Origin: Lepeophtheirus salmonis
Taxonomy: Eukaryota > Arthropoda > Copepoda > Siphonostomatoida > Caligidae
Length of the DNA stretch: 64,000 nucleotides
Reading direction: 5' to 3'
NCBI RefSeq assembly: GCF_016086655.4
Contig: NC_052140.2
Coordinates: forward strand, 11,284,001-11,348,000
Part shown: positions 33,340-45,285 of the stretch, one piece after another
How the letters are laid out: every line of letters starts with the position of its first letter
How positions within the stretch are numbered: the stretch's first letter is position 1
The notes under the pieces: generated by a model
Told to the model about the DNA's origin: nothing
Databases searched by the model: none
What the model saw: only the letters and a program-made list of their open reading frames with translations
Position numbers and translations under genes: made by a program

Positions 33340-34800
33340 TTAAAAAAAAAAAACAGAGTAATTATTTATTGCAAGTTAGTTTACCATTTTCATATATTAA
33401 TGAAGTGTGTCTTTGAAAATTTAACTATTTTTTGTGCAAACGATAAAAAATGTAAAAAATTCTTAAAGTTGTACAATGACCTATTCGTCAATTTGGAAGA
33501 AAAATGTGTCTCCTGTTTCAAAGCCAATAAGCAATATCAATATTCCAATGATTGATCGATTTTCATAAATTGGTCGGATGCCCATAAATCGTCAAAATTA
33601 TAGGAAATATCGTTTTAGTACTTTAAGAACCTTCAAGCAGATTTATTTTTTCTTTCAGAGGAAGTTTAGGTCACTACTTCTTTTCTTGATTTTTATAGGT
33701 TTGTGACGGATTTGCAAACAAACTTTGGTAGTTATTTGCATTATCTGGGCGCTAAAATTTTCAAAATTAAACAAATCTTGAAAAAGATCATAGTTAAATT
33801 TATTCACTAAAATATAAAACAAAAATCCTGTTAAGGTTATAAAGTTATTGGGGGTGCCCCAAGGTTGCCGGAGGTGGAAGGAGACAAAAGGAGATTTACC
33901 CTTTGAATATTAGATATCTGATATGTTTTATAGTGGGGCCCAAAACTTACATTTCCATTAAAATATGATTTTATCCCGTATTTTCAAATATAATGTCTCT
34001 TTACGCAACTAAACGACAGCTGAAACCTAAATATTCTAGTTTTTATGCATCCCATGTCCCTAAGTGTAAAAATGTTGGGGCAATAACAAAAAACTGATTA
34101 TATACGTGTAACCTTTTCCATTAAAGGAAGATCAGGAATTTGCAACTTTCTCACAAAAGTATTTATTCTTTGTTGCCAGATTCAAGAAAGATTATTCAAC
34201 GGTCAATTTGGCGGCAAATTTCCATTACCTCTAATTAACTGTTGACGAAATATGGCTCCTTTGCATATCTGATCATGTAATCATAACCCCAATTGGACCA
34301 TATACAAAGTTGTACCTCCAAAAGGGAGACTAATGAAGGAGGATATCCCTCCATAAATATCATAAAAATCTTTTTTTTTTCATATCAAACTAGAAAAATG
34401 AGTCATTTCCATACAAAAAACTCAAAGGGACCCATTTTTAGAACCATTGCTCACAAATCCCAAGTGTATTAAGTGATTATGATATGCAAGTTCCTCTAAC
34501 TAAATTGTTTTGCAAGTTTGTGTATAATTGTAAAAAATATGACCTCCCGGTATGTTGAAAAAGGTACGCCGAAAATTATGTTGCTCACTCAGTAATAATT
34601 TAATACGTTCACTTCCTATACATTAAACAAATCTTATTCCAATAGTTATATTAAAAAAAAAAACATAATTTAAACAGTAAAAATTTTAACAAATAATATT
34701 AGTATCATAGAAGTGATTACTCTATATTTTTTAAGCGATATTTTACTTAATATAATACCAAAAGTTAGTTTTTAAATTTAATAAATTATTATCAAACACT
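33340..34800. other. No gene recognised
   Basis: AT-rich sequence with scattered homopolymers. No frame longer than about 60 codons and no recognised repeat end was found. Confidence 0.4.
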
Positions 34801-34805
34801 AAGGA

Positions 34806-34930
34806 TCAAAATCAGTATTGATCTCGTCTTTTCTTCGACAAGCCAAAATCCAAGCCATCCCTCTTGAAAGGCCTTGAGGGAATCGGTGATATGAAACCCC
34901 TCTTGGGTTTTACAAATAGCCACTGCAAAG
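34806..34930 (-). pseudogene. THAP zinc finger fragment
   Basis: The minus strand reads RGVSYHRFPQGLSRGMAWIL followed by ACRRKDEINTD. This is the central part of a THAP domain (YHRFP, then W-x-x-A-RRKD), and close relatives usually continue to CS-HF. A stop and a frame change break both ends, and the C-x-H pair is not preserved. It lies 6 kb from the P element but on the opposite strand. It is therefore a separate THAP-bearing relic, either a P-type element or a host THAP gene. Confidence 0.6.
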
Positions 34931-35612
34931 ACTTTTAGTTCTATTTACCTGATTAAATTACCTAAATATATGAAAAATCAAAAATATTATAGCATATTCT
35001 TTATTAACATGTCATAATAATTTATGAAATTTAAAAACTTTCTTTTAGCATTACATTTTGTAAAATATCTCTTAAGAAATATGGAGTCATCACAAAATTT
35101 TTACTTTTTAAATTTATGTAGTATTAATAAGCAAGACTCTTCCCAATCACGTCACCAGAAATAAAACGAGATAAATATTTATTAAATAAAACTACTGAGC
35201 CTGCCCAATAGTTTTCTTGTTGTCTAACCTTGTTCTAGTAACATTGTGAGAAGGAGCATTCATATTTTTGATATCAAATATTTTATCTAAAGTTATTCTC
35301 AATGTATTTCGTCCTGCACAGACAATTTGGCCTTAGTCCTCACATTACATAGAGCATAAACACACACTGACAATATTAATGCATCAATGATAATATAAAC
35401 AGAAGACAAAAAGATGCTGGGGGCGTGGAGCGAGTCCGTCCTAAATAAGACTTGATATAAAAGCTTGAGATAAACTAATTACTACGTTGTTAATCAACAG
35501 CTAAACTACAACTCCAACAAGGGGGCTTACACTTTATCGCTACACATCATATAAAAACATACAATCAGTACAGACATGCAAAATTTATGGTGCCTTTGCA
35601 ATAGTGTACTGG
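34931..35612. other. No gene recognised
   Basis: AT-rich sequence without recognised features. Confidence 0.4.
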
Positions 35613-36030
35613 TTAGGTCTGCCACTGCACTCCGTCCTGAACGTGTTCTAGGGATTGTGTATTGTTCAACCAGTGTCCGACATCATAATTCATTAAGAAA
35701 CTGGAGAGACTGGAGGCGGCATCCCCATGAAAAGGTACAAAATTGTCCAAAATCTGTGTCCGCTCAATTATAAATTTAGGATATTCATAAACCAGATGAA
35801 TTGGCTCTTTATCTCTTAAACCACTCAAACGACATTGTGGGCTAACTTCATGGTACATAAGGTGATGGTGTCAGTGTAGGAGACAATAATCTTTTGCACA
35901 CTGAACCATGGAGCACAGTTTTCCTTTTGAAAAATCCAAAAATACTTCCATCTTCCCAGTCTTACTTTTTGGAGCATTGCACAGCTTTGACAGCAATATT
36001 TAAGCCTCGACTAAAGGGGGTTATACTTAT
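35613..36030 (-). mobile_element. LINE ORF2 tail (RNase H-linked zinc knuckle region)
   Basis: The minus strand (35858-35613) reads SPQCRLSGLRDKEPIHLVYE then YPKFIIERTQILDNF. This matches the C-terminal region found after RNase H in R1, I and Jockey type LINEs (SP-CR-CG, then E-P-HLL-ECP, then R). Just upstream, FLDFSKGKLCSMVQ and a CLLH-HHHLM segment match the preceding LS-KL-LVGLLTGH-L block in another frame. The catalytic domains are not recognised further upstream. This is a different LINE lineage from the L1-like copies at 1-2330 and 12180-13870. Confidence 0.6.
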
Positions 36031-38139
36031 AACTCCTGAACCAATCATCCATGTTAATCTCCAAGGTTCATTAGCACGCAAACCCATAGTTACACTTTAA
36101 TGTTTCCCATCAAGAACGAAAAAATAGTTATAAGAGCCTAGAAAGGAAAAATAAACATTTTTCAGTTTGGCAACTACTAAAAAAAAATCTGAGAAACCAA
36201 TTATGTTTAACTTTATAGTAAGCAATAAAGGACTTGAAAAATGATGCATACTTTTTGCCTTAGCACCAATAAAATAAGAACCATTCAATTACAAAAAAAA
36301 AGTGTATTTATTTGATGAGCTTCATCATCATTTACTGATTTCATCGAATACATTATATATAATTTGTTTTTCTCTAGCCGTATACACTTGTACAAATAAA
36401 TCTTTATTTTTAATAAGTACCTACATCAATATATACAATGTGCCTATCCGAAAATGTCCGCTCTGATAACGTAAATATTACATGCTTGTGACTTATATTT
36501 TGTTTGTATTTAAAGGTTATAATGGAATAAATTAGATAACTAAGTAAAAATATTTACAACTTCCTTATATCCACTAAGTTCTTTTCATCTTCATTTTTCG
36601 TCATATTCCTTTCTGTTCATTCATTTTTCGTCACATTTTAGTCAAACTTTTGGAAATTGAGCTTTATTGTTTATTAATGTCACGAGACATTTTTTACAAC
36701 TGTTCTTACCAAATATAAAATAAAATAACTGGGCATTTTTGCGATTGCACTTTGTATGTAAAGGGTTGATCTTACCTAGTGGGTCACATTTTATTTTCAA
36801 TCCGGAATAACATTGGTCCCCAATCACGGAGGAGAACAACAAGACATCTTATCCCTTAACAGATCAAGCTGAGACGGACGGAAAAAGCAAAGAAGATTCT
36901 AATTTTTCCCAAGGCCAACCAACATTCCGAGAAAAAGTTTTCATTCTCACTTTGAATAAAGAGAACTGCCGCTACATTGTATCAAACATCTAAACAATGG
37001 CTCAGCTTCAGTGAGATATGTCTTTAGAACAAAAATCCAGCTGGAACCATGGTCTTCCCTTCTATTTTTGTAGAGAGGAAGGAGCGGCTTCGAACATCGA
37101 ACTTCTGGATAAGAAATTGCTACTTTGGGCCGGAGAACAATTCGTGGAAAACTTTGTTTTCACTCATGATGCCATATTGGTCTACTTCCAACATTAAAGT
37201 GTCTTTTTTTTCTTTGTGTTATATTTTTTTTGTGTGTCGTACTATAATCGTGTTATATGTATGCATGTTGTGAATAGATCCTATAATAATAGATACAATT
37301 ACTTTGCTTCTATTTTCATTTGTATCCTGCTTTTGATGAATATGGATTATAAGAAGAAGAAGAGGAGACTGAAGAAGAGGTCTGTTGAAAATATTATTAA
37401 ATTAATAAGTATTCTTTTGTCCACTTTATTAGCTCATTATTGAAGCTAATTTGATTTCTACGACCATATGTTGGTTACTGTTCTTCTGATACTTTATACT
37501 CTTGACTTCATCCTAATGAAATGATTGACGTGTGAGAAGTATTATATGGATAAAAAAGTGAGAGACGTCATTCCTCGTTTCTCTAAAGTTGCTTATTGAT
37601 AAAAGGAACTCTTACAAATAAATGGTTTTTGCTTAAATACTTCCGTATCAGGCAAAAAAAAATTGTTATAACGAAAATTAAAGAAAAGTATATATAAATA
37701 TTATCAACATAAATAAATAATGTTTTATAGTGTGATCCCCCCCCCCTCACTTCATTGTTATAAATAAATTGCACATAAAAAAAGAGGTTTACTTGTAAAT
37801 GTCAGAAGTACGCAATATTAACTTATCCTTTGTCGTTTGACTACTTCTGCTAATTATTATCTTGGATGCACTGCCTTTAATACAATTTAGGATAAGTATA
37901 CTCTTGGTGAACGTTGTGTTAATTTAAGTGCCCCGTTATTTTTTATTCAACTCAACGAAATTTAACAGATTTTATTTTTGGCCAACCTTCAGACCTGCAT
38001 CTGGCCATTCTTCAGTGCTCTAAACATGTGTTTAAGTGTTTGTTAAATGTAAAGCAATGCCTTAATGAGAGTCTTCCAGAAATATAGATGAGATCTGATG
38101 TATCAGTTAAATAGCAGAGCTCGTCATTTTTGTTTGGGG
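36031..38139. other. No gene recognised
   Basis: AT-rich sequence. The open frames at 36897-37273 and 37216-37443 show no known domain. A run of C bases sits at 37737-37746. Confidence 0.4.
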
Positions 38140-39420
38140 AAGCTTCGGTATTCCGGCAATGAACAAATGTAGTGTGACTATAAAAATCAAATGTATAGAT
38201 TCTACTGTCAGTCGATTCTCTCAGGCTTGTGCTATTAGAGAAAATGCCACCATGGAAAAGTTCATAGAAGAATGTTATAAGCGGCCCAAAAAGGATTCCC
38301 TTGAATAGATTGCAAGCTTACATTAATCAGTAAAAATAGAACTGGAATGATAGGACCCATTGACAGGGATGCGACCAAACAGATTTTAAAAAGTAACAAA
38401 AGAAGACAAATGGAACCAAAACGAAGGGATATTGAAAGAAGAAGTTTCGAGAAGCAAGGAATCATTATTCATAACAGTGATACGACATTCTCCGTCATTT
38501 CCAAGGAAGGAAGCAGTGATATGAATTTGAAGGAAAAAAAAACATTCTTAGAACATCAGAACAAAGCCAATCAAGCGTTCCTAATGTTGCTATAATGGCA
38601 GACAGATTCAGATTATCTGATTCGGCTGTGGAAGCACTTTAAAATTATTTGCTGGAAGAGCTGAATTTGCTTACTCCAAACAACACTCTTGATAGACAAG
38701 CAAATAAGTGAAGTTAGACAGAGAGTAAGAAAAATTCATGAGAAATCCTAGAAAGACACCTCACAAATTTAATGTATCGGCTTCGATTCAAGGATTGATT
38801 CCACAAAAGTAATTAAATATATAAAAGTGTGTGAAAACGAAACAGGAGCCGTTCATAGACCCAGAAATGTATTCTTTACTTAAAAGGGAAGAACATGTTG
38901 TTATTATTAAAGTTAGATTGACAGGATTTGTCCCAATATAATTTTTCTCAAAAGTAAAACAAGATCAAATTTCGAAAACAATGAAAAGTTGTTATATTCT
39001 ATTATTTTAAAGCCAGTCTTGACAGTCTACTTGTTAAGAGCCGACCATACATACATTCACCATGCTTCACCGAAAAGTGGAAAAGCTGAAGATCAATCAA
39101 GAGAAATACTTTCAGTAATAAAAGAAAATTTAAACCTTGGGGCATTATTTGCAATGCTATGTGATGGTTGCTATACAGACATTGGGACTTTGTCTGGAAT
39201 TATTAGAAGATTGGAGCTCTCGGTTGGAAGAGCAGTACAATGGTTCATAAGCCTTCTACATATGAACGAATTTTAAGTACTTAGTTGGACCAGAGAAAGG
39301 ACCAGAAACTTATGAGGGAAGGTTATCTACAATGATGTATCAAAAAGACCAATAGTTTAATTCAATCTCATTCAAGGAAAAGTAATTTTAATTTCTACAG
39401 ATTTACTGAACAATTTAAGT
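38140..39420 (+). pseudogene. Multicopy transposon-type protein, decayed (CDG-GGIIR family)
   Basis: An 82-codon frame at 38347-38595 is followed by MADRFRLSDSAVEAL and LLEELNLLTPNNTLDRQANK in a shifted frame. Then 38989-39276 reads ALFAMLCDGCYTDIGTLSGI, IRRLELSVGRAVQWFISLLH and MNEF. A shifted LKYLVGPEKGPETYEGRL comes last. These blocks match a protein family present in many copies in arthropod genomes (SDRA-A, GCDGT-NTG, GGIIR-E, RPLQWF-CLLH-NELPLRHL). I recognise the family by sequence memory, and its enzymatic class is not known to me. Stops and frame changes make this copy non-functional. Confidence 0.6.
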
Positions 39421-39545
39421 TCAGATCACCACTACTAAAAACAGAAAATTTCATTAATTTGCAATAGCTCCTTGTATCAATATGCAACTTTTGCAAAAAG
39501 AAGAATGACGTATCTCACTTTTTATTCATATGATACACCCTAATG

Positions 39546-39570
39546 CAGGGATTCTCAACCTTTTTTTAGT
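39546..39570 (+). repeat. hAT-like terminal sequence
   Basis: CAGGGATTCTCAACCTTTTT is close to the CAGTGGTTCTCAA-CTTTTT termini of hAT (Charlie-type) elements and their MITEs. The inverted partner was not found downstream, so only one end is claimed. Confidence 0.5.
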
Positions 39571-39899
39571 GATGAACCCCATGTCAAATATTCATTTAAC
39601 ACAAGTTATATTATATATACATTAATATTTATTTAACACCGAGAACCCCCCCCCTGAAGTCGCCCAAAAAAAGTTGAATTTTCGGTTTATTTCACCCATA
39701 CATATTACATAGTACATAGACAAAACTTGTATCTTTGTATAGTACTATATAATGGCTGGCATTATAAAAAACCAATACTGTTAACCAATTTATGTCCCGG
39801 AAAATTTAGTCAGACCCCCAAAAGTACCCTTCCCTCCCCCCTCTAAAATTAAAACAATATGTTGATTCTGCTTTATCAGGACATTATAACAATCCTAAT

Positions 39900-41112
39900 C
39901 TTAATATGTTTTCAGTTACACATTGTAGTATAAATTTTATATATACATATTTAAATGAAAATTACAAAACATTAGCCATGGATAGTGTGGATTTAAGTTT
40001 TAAAGTATCCACTTACACCAGTTCCACTGTCAATTATTCATGTACTCCCAAAGCAGCACTTATGAAGTATCTCGAGTTTCAATATGCCCTCCAGCATCAA
40101 TTGCTTCGTTCTTCCTACATCTTCAGATGAACTCTGCTATTCAAGTGGTGAACACTTTATTCTCAAGAAGATGCTTTCATCAGATGGGGGCATTATTCAC
40201 TTTGTTTATGACAAACGGCTATCTTTAACAATCACGGACTTACTGAGAGATTCAAGAGCTTCAGCTTATTTTGCATTCTATATTTCTGGACCATCACAGA
40301 AACCCACAAGTAACTGGATGCAATCCTTCAGAAATACCAGTTTTAAAGAGTCATTGATCAAGTTCCTTGTCGACAGTTGGGAGGATGATAGTTTGGCATG
40401 TGTGTTGTAATAGAAAACATTATTTACTAATTTAGAAGATACATGCTACAGTTTAAAAGTAGTCAATTGAAGAGCTATTATGAAGAAGCTGATAGTAGTA
40501 TATTGTACCATCTTGCAGACATACCGTCTTCAAACAATGTTGTTATCAACACATCTGACACAGATTGTCTTTTAATTGGCCTAGGCTGATGTTTCTCTAA
40601 CTACCTTTCATTGAGGATATGGAAGGAACCTGGATTACAAACCTACACCGCTCAGCCATATAATGCATAACTAAGATACATGCATCATTTGACGATACAT
40701 TCTACAAATCACTACCTGCCTATCATGTGACTATATTTGGTCATTCAATGGAAAGTGGGAAATAAGGCCACGAAAACTTCTCCGGAAAAACAAAGACGCA
40801 GAGTCAGCTTTTAGGCAGCTTGGACTAGCATTTCAAATCAGCACATCCACTACTGCCTCAAATTAAAAGTTTTTGAGCGAGATTTACCCCAAGAAGAAAA
40901 TAACATCTGTAAAGGAAGCACGGCTCCGGTTGTTTTTGCACAAACCAAAGAAAGCAGATGAAAGAGTCACATTTGTGCAGAAGTTGGAGGGTATTTCTTT
41001 AGCACCCTATTCAATATCACTACTCCAAAAAAAACGTGCCACTCCTTTAGTTGCAAGACGATGGATTACTCCAACTAGATCGGTGGAGGTAGAATTATCT
41101 CTCCAGGAGTAA
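39900..41112 (+). pseudogene. Multicopy transposon-type protein, decayed (SDTD-GCDYT family)
   Basis: Pieces appear in order across frames. First come DLLRDSRASAYFAFYISG, FRNTSFKESLIKFLVDSWED (to 40410) and LYHLADIPSSNNVV. INTSDTDCLLIGLG (about 40550) and LPAYHVTIFGHSMESGK (about 40710, matching LP-FHAFTGCDYTASF) follow. The C-terminal frame at 40873-41112 has EARLRLFLHKPKKADE. These blocks match a second abundant arthropod family with an N-VI-TSDTDVL-I-L block and an ALP-FHA-TGCD block. The catalytic class is unknown to me. It may be one or two insertions, because the order is kept but frames change repeatedly. Confidence 0.55.
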
Positions 41113-41734
41113 GTGAGTATTGAGTCAGTCTTGTTTTTTTATGATGTCCTGACATATTAATATACATTGGTACAAGTTTTGTCCATGTACCTTTTGGTTA
41201 AAAAAATCCGTCGAGAGACTATTTTCAGGTGGGTCAGGCTGACAAAAAAAAAATTCAATGTTCAAGGTGACATAATTAATTTCAGGGGGTCAAACCTTCT
41301 GTATCATGTTGCGTGAAATGTTCTGTGGCAGGTTCTTGGACTATTACCTCTTGGCTCTTATACAAAACTCCTTTAGCTACAAAAAATAAACCCTTGCTTG
41401 ACTCCCATCAAAATTCCTTTTTTCAAATATATACAAATTATGAGTTTACATTAAAGCAAAGTAGTTTGTTCATCAAGTGAAAAATAGAAGGGTACTAATG
41501 ATTGAAGTAAGGAGAAGTGAGAGGACGATATTGACATATTTTTTCTATAGATTCCCTGTCTTCTTCTAAGTCCCCTATAATCCCCCCATGCAACAGCATT
41601 TTAGCTCATAGGCTATATCCCACTTTTATTATTGCCTTTTAAACCTTTTTTTTTAAAATCAAGTTTTTAGGGTTTATATACGATTCACTGCCATATTTCG
41701 AAATGAAAGAAATAAATGTTAATTCATACAAATA

Positions 41735-42055
41735 TTTCAAGATTTAAAAATGAATTATATATGACTTTATCTTGATTACAATTAATAAAGAATGTATAAA
41801 ACCTCCAAAAGATTGAGTAAAATGAAGTAACTTACTTAGAAACTAATATCTTTTATTTTCTATTTTCTATTCGAGTGATTTATATCTTACTTTAAGTTAT
41901 AGAATTTACTTTACATTTCAATTTTTTTAAATTGATTTTAAAAAAAGGTCGATGTTGATTGAATTTGGTTAATTTAGTTTTTAATATTTATTAAGATATT
42001 TAAATATAATAAGCGGGTTATGTTGCGTGAATATAGATAACAATAAATTTTCAGG
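41735..42055 (+). repeat. Dispersed non-coding repeat, copy 1
   Basis: It is collinear with 60435-60682. Shared blocks are ATCTTGATTACA-TTAATAAA, the region around TTTTTTTAAATTG, and AATATTTATTAA followed by TTTAAATATAATAAGC and GTGAATATAGAT-ACA. No coding capacity is seen. Confidence 0.65.
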
Positions 42056-43400
42056 GGGAAAATGAATCGATTAGTGAGTCTAATTAACAATGTATAATTC
42101 AATGTTATTCCCAGAATATTATTGTAATAAGACCTCCAAGGTTCAAGACCTTCATTTTGTTGCATAGTGTTATCATTTCTTTATTTTCATTATAAAATTT
42201 GGTAGGTAGGTATTCCACTTTCTTCTTGTTTTCATTTTTAAATTATGTAAGTAATAAATCATTATGAATTCTTTGAATTATCTTTTACTTTTCGTAGGTA
42301 AGACTGGACACAACTCCTGCAACACTTTTGGTTTTTTGCTCAAAAACTCCGAGTTGGTTTGACTTGGATTCACCAAATTTTAACCAAACATGTGTTAGCT
42401 ATTATTGAATATATTTAAAAATTATACCAGACAATTTCCGCCTCCCCCCCCCTCCCAAATTGTAATTGAATATGCAGGGGCGTCCGCAGGATTAATATCT
42501 TAAATCACTGAAAACAAAAAATACTAAATAACACCTTGAACCGATTAATATTAATACCATTAAGCACAAAGTAATAGATCTTGACACCAAATTAATGACC
42601 CATCTTAATATAACACCAAAATGACTTTTTTTTCTTAGAAATACAACTATGAACTTTTTTAGCCGTTCTACTATTTTAAGCTTTTTCTACACAGCGATAA
42701 TTTTTCAATGATTACCATCAAGCTCCTTGATTTTGGGGTGAGGGGTATATATATCAACATATCTTTTATCGAAGAAATAACAATGTAGTAGTATTAATAA
42801 ATTATTGCTGTTGCATATTGTAATATAAAGCTGTATATTGTAATCTCTGATATATATCATATACATATTTTTATTTAAGAAATAGCAATGTAGAAGTATG
42901 AATGGAATATAGTAGGTGTTTTTCAGTTTAGAGTCGAGCGTGTCTAGAGGTAGGACTGTTTTTGTTAATAAGCACTCTAGAGACTAAAGTAGTCCCTAGT
43001 TCAATAGTTTTGTCTAAAAGATGCATAAAAATGCATAAAATATTTAATAACACATGATATAAAAGCTAATCATTTCCCAGTAGAGTCATATATCGGTAGT
43101 TAAAAGAAAAAAGGATACACTTAATATTCCTAGAGGAAAAGGGTTTATGAAAAACCTCAATAACTTTGGTGGCAAGATGTATATGATAAAAGGAGGGTAT
43201 TGGAAAACTTAGAAATTGTGTAATAAAGCCTATTACTATGAACCATTTGCACTTATACGCATTTTTTACCAAAAATGTCAAAAAAATGCAAATAAATCTA
43301 TTTCTTATATTTTGACATTTACTATAAATCAGTCATCTTCTTATTGCTTCTTCATTTTTGAAGCGAGAACATATATGAAATATACCGCTTCTTAACTCAC
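42056..43400. other. No gene recognised; one copy of the CAGGGGCGTCC end word
   Basis: Positions 42475-42491 read CAGGGGCGTCCGCAGGA. The same word, with changes, starts the AT-rich elements at 56438 and 63865. Here no AT-rich body follows, and a C run lies just upstream (42442-42455). The rest is unremarkable AT-rich DNA. Confidence 0.4.
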
Positions 43401-43404
43401 AAGA

Positions 43405-43960
43405 AGGAAAAGGTCCCCATGGTCTACTCAACCAAATTTCCGGTCTGGGTCATCGGGTCCAACGGGACGGTGATGCCGCTGATTTTCTCCAACCAAAAAG
43501 TGAACGTCAGCACTGACAAATACTGCGAGGTGCAGAAGGACAAACTCATCACATGGATGAAAGCCAATAGATGGGGGCAACTGGTTCACCTTCCAGCAGG
43601 ACTCCGCCCCTACTCACAAGGCAAAGAAGAACCTCCACATACTCAAAGAGGTGACTTCTGATTCCCACAAACTTACCTTTCCATCTCTCCCGATTTGAAC
43701 CCTATTGACTACTTCGATCCACAGATTTTCCCTTCTATCTCTCCCAATTTGAACACTATGGACTGCTTCGATTACAGGGACTTAGAGAAGCAAGTCTGTT
43801 TGAGACCTACAATAGTTTGGCCCATCTTAAGTAACCGATCGTGAAGTACTGGGCCAAAGTATAACCCACACAAGTCATCTGGGCCTGCTCCTTCCTTCTG
43901 GGCATGCCTCAACAAGGTCATCACCACCCACGGCGGACACTTCGATGGATGAACAACTTT
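43405..43960 (+). pseudogene. mariner transposase pseudogene with duplicated third-aspartate block
   Basis: The frame at 43419-43661 reads VIGSNGTVMPLIF, DKYCEVQKDKLITWMKANR. A shifted FTFQQDSAPTHKAKKNLH follows, with the second catalytic aspartate near 43590. Next comes SISPDLNPIDYFDPQIFP and, 51 bases later, SISPNLNTMDCFDYRDLEKQ. The block around the third aspartate is therefore present twice in tandem in one frame (43680-43785). The tail gives ACLNKVITTHGGHFDG. The N-terminal DNA-binding half and the first aspartate block are absent. The GC content is noticeably higher than the surroundings, which suggests a younger insertion. Confidence 0.85.
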
Positions 43961-44993
43961 TGTGGAAAAATGATGTCTGTAAAATTAAAATTTCAGGAGT
44001 TATACCCCATTAAAAACTGTCCCAATATACCTGCAAATCCCGTATGCATTGAGTAGTAATGTGCAAGTGTGGTCATTAAAAAACGGAGAGTTACACTAAT
44101 AATTTGTGGGTGGCTATATTATTCAATCAAAATTTGTCTGTTCATCACCGCCTAATAACTCTGGGCAATGTCGTTTACGACCACTAGTTGAATCATAAAG
44201 AAGTATAAATGATGCCAGAAAATTTATAACACGCATAGCAACTTTCTACTGAGTGTTACAATATATTAAATTTCTCTTCAATTAGTTGATTTTGAATTTT
44301 GATAAAAGTATATCAACTGTTAGTAAAAAATGACTATAGTATTATAAAGATAATTATCCTTAAAAAAACTATTTTTAACCCTCAAAACAGTTTTTATCCA
44401 CTATTTTAAAGAAAAATACACAAAAATTATTGATTTTTGTGTCACAACAATTAAAATTATATTGTACAACTGTCATGCATATTTTATGGGTCTAGCTTTT
44501 TGATGTTTGAGAAAGAAGGGTAGTTACAACGGTCTCCCCATCTAACCTACCTACAAAGAAGCCTTTTTTAACTATTTAAGAATTTAATTAAAATTTGTTA
44601 AACAAAGGAATGAACCGTATAGTAAAATGGTTCAAAATTTATATAGGTATATATATATAGACCAATCTGAATAATGTAAATCTATGTAGCATAAAGTAGA
44701 ATTATATATTTTTATTTTTTCTATAGAAATTTATGCTTGAAATCAAGAAGCACCTTCATTTTCATAAAATTAAAAAAAAATTAAGTTAACCTATTTAAAG
44801 CTACGTATTAATCCATGTATATATTGTGTACAAGTTGGGATTTTGTATAGTTGTAACTTGTACGTACTACAATTATAATGTACATGTTTTTGTTTACTTA
44901 TATTTGTTTGTTTACATAAGGATCGAGAATGGCGCCATCTTAAGGAAATTAATAAACCCAAAGAATAATATTATTATTTTATATATTAATATA
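43961..44993. other. No gene recognised
   Basis: AT-rich sequence. The frame at 44826-45062 overlaps the end of the mariner-derived MITE and resembles no known protein. Confidence 0.4.
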
Positions 44994-45285
44994 ACTCTGG
45001 TGCTGAAAAGTCCCGGGCTTTACAAAGAAAATAAGTTTTTTTTGTTCAAAATTGGCTTTTAGAAATAATAATAATTCTTATTATTATTGATTGTTTGATG
45101 GAACCAAGTTCCAATAACACTTTCAAGCCATTGCTTAGCTAGAATTGTATTTTTTCCCATGAAGAAGCAGTGTAAAATTATAAAATGAAATTGTTTTGAA
45201 TCCATTGTTTGGAAATAACAAACGTAGCGTCACACTTAGCACAATAAATCACAAACTAAGGAACAGATTGTCATGAAATTTTGCA
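44994..45285 (-). mobile_element. Deletion derivative (MITE) of the 58.4-kb mariner
   Basis: One end at 44994 follows a TA and carries GCTGAAAAGTCCCGGGC, as at 58400. The other part (45120-45285) matches 59370-59545, including TCACACTTAGCACA and AACTAAGGAA. On the minus strand, ATG at 45205 opens MDSKQFHFIILHCFFMGKNT, the mariner N-terminus, for about 40 codons before it ends. The whole middle of the gene is missing relative to 58400-59545. It is thus an internally deleted copy that could be mobilised only in trans. Confidence 0.8.
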
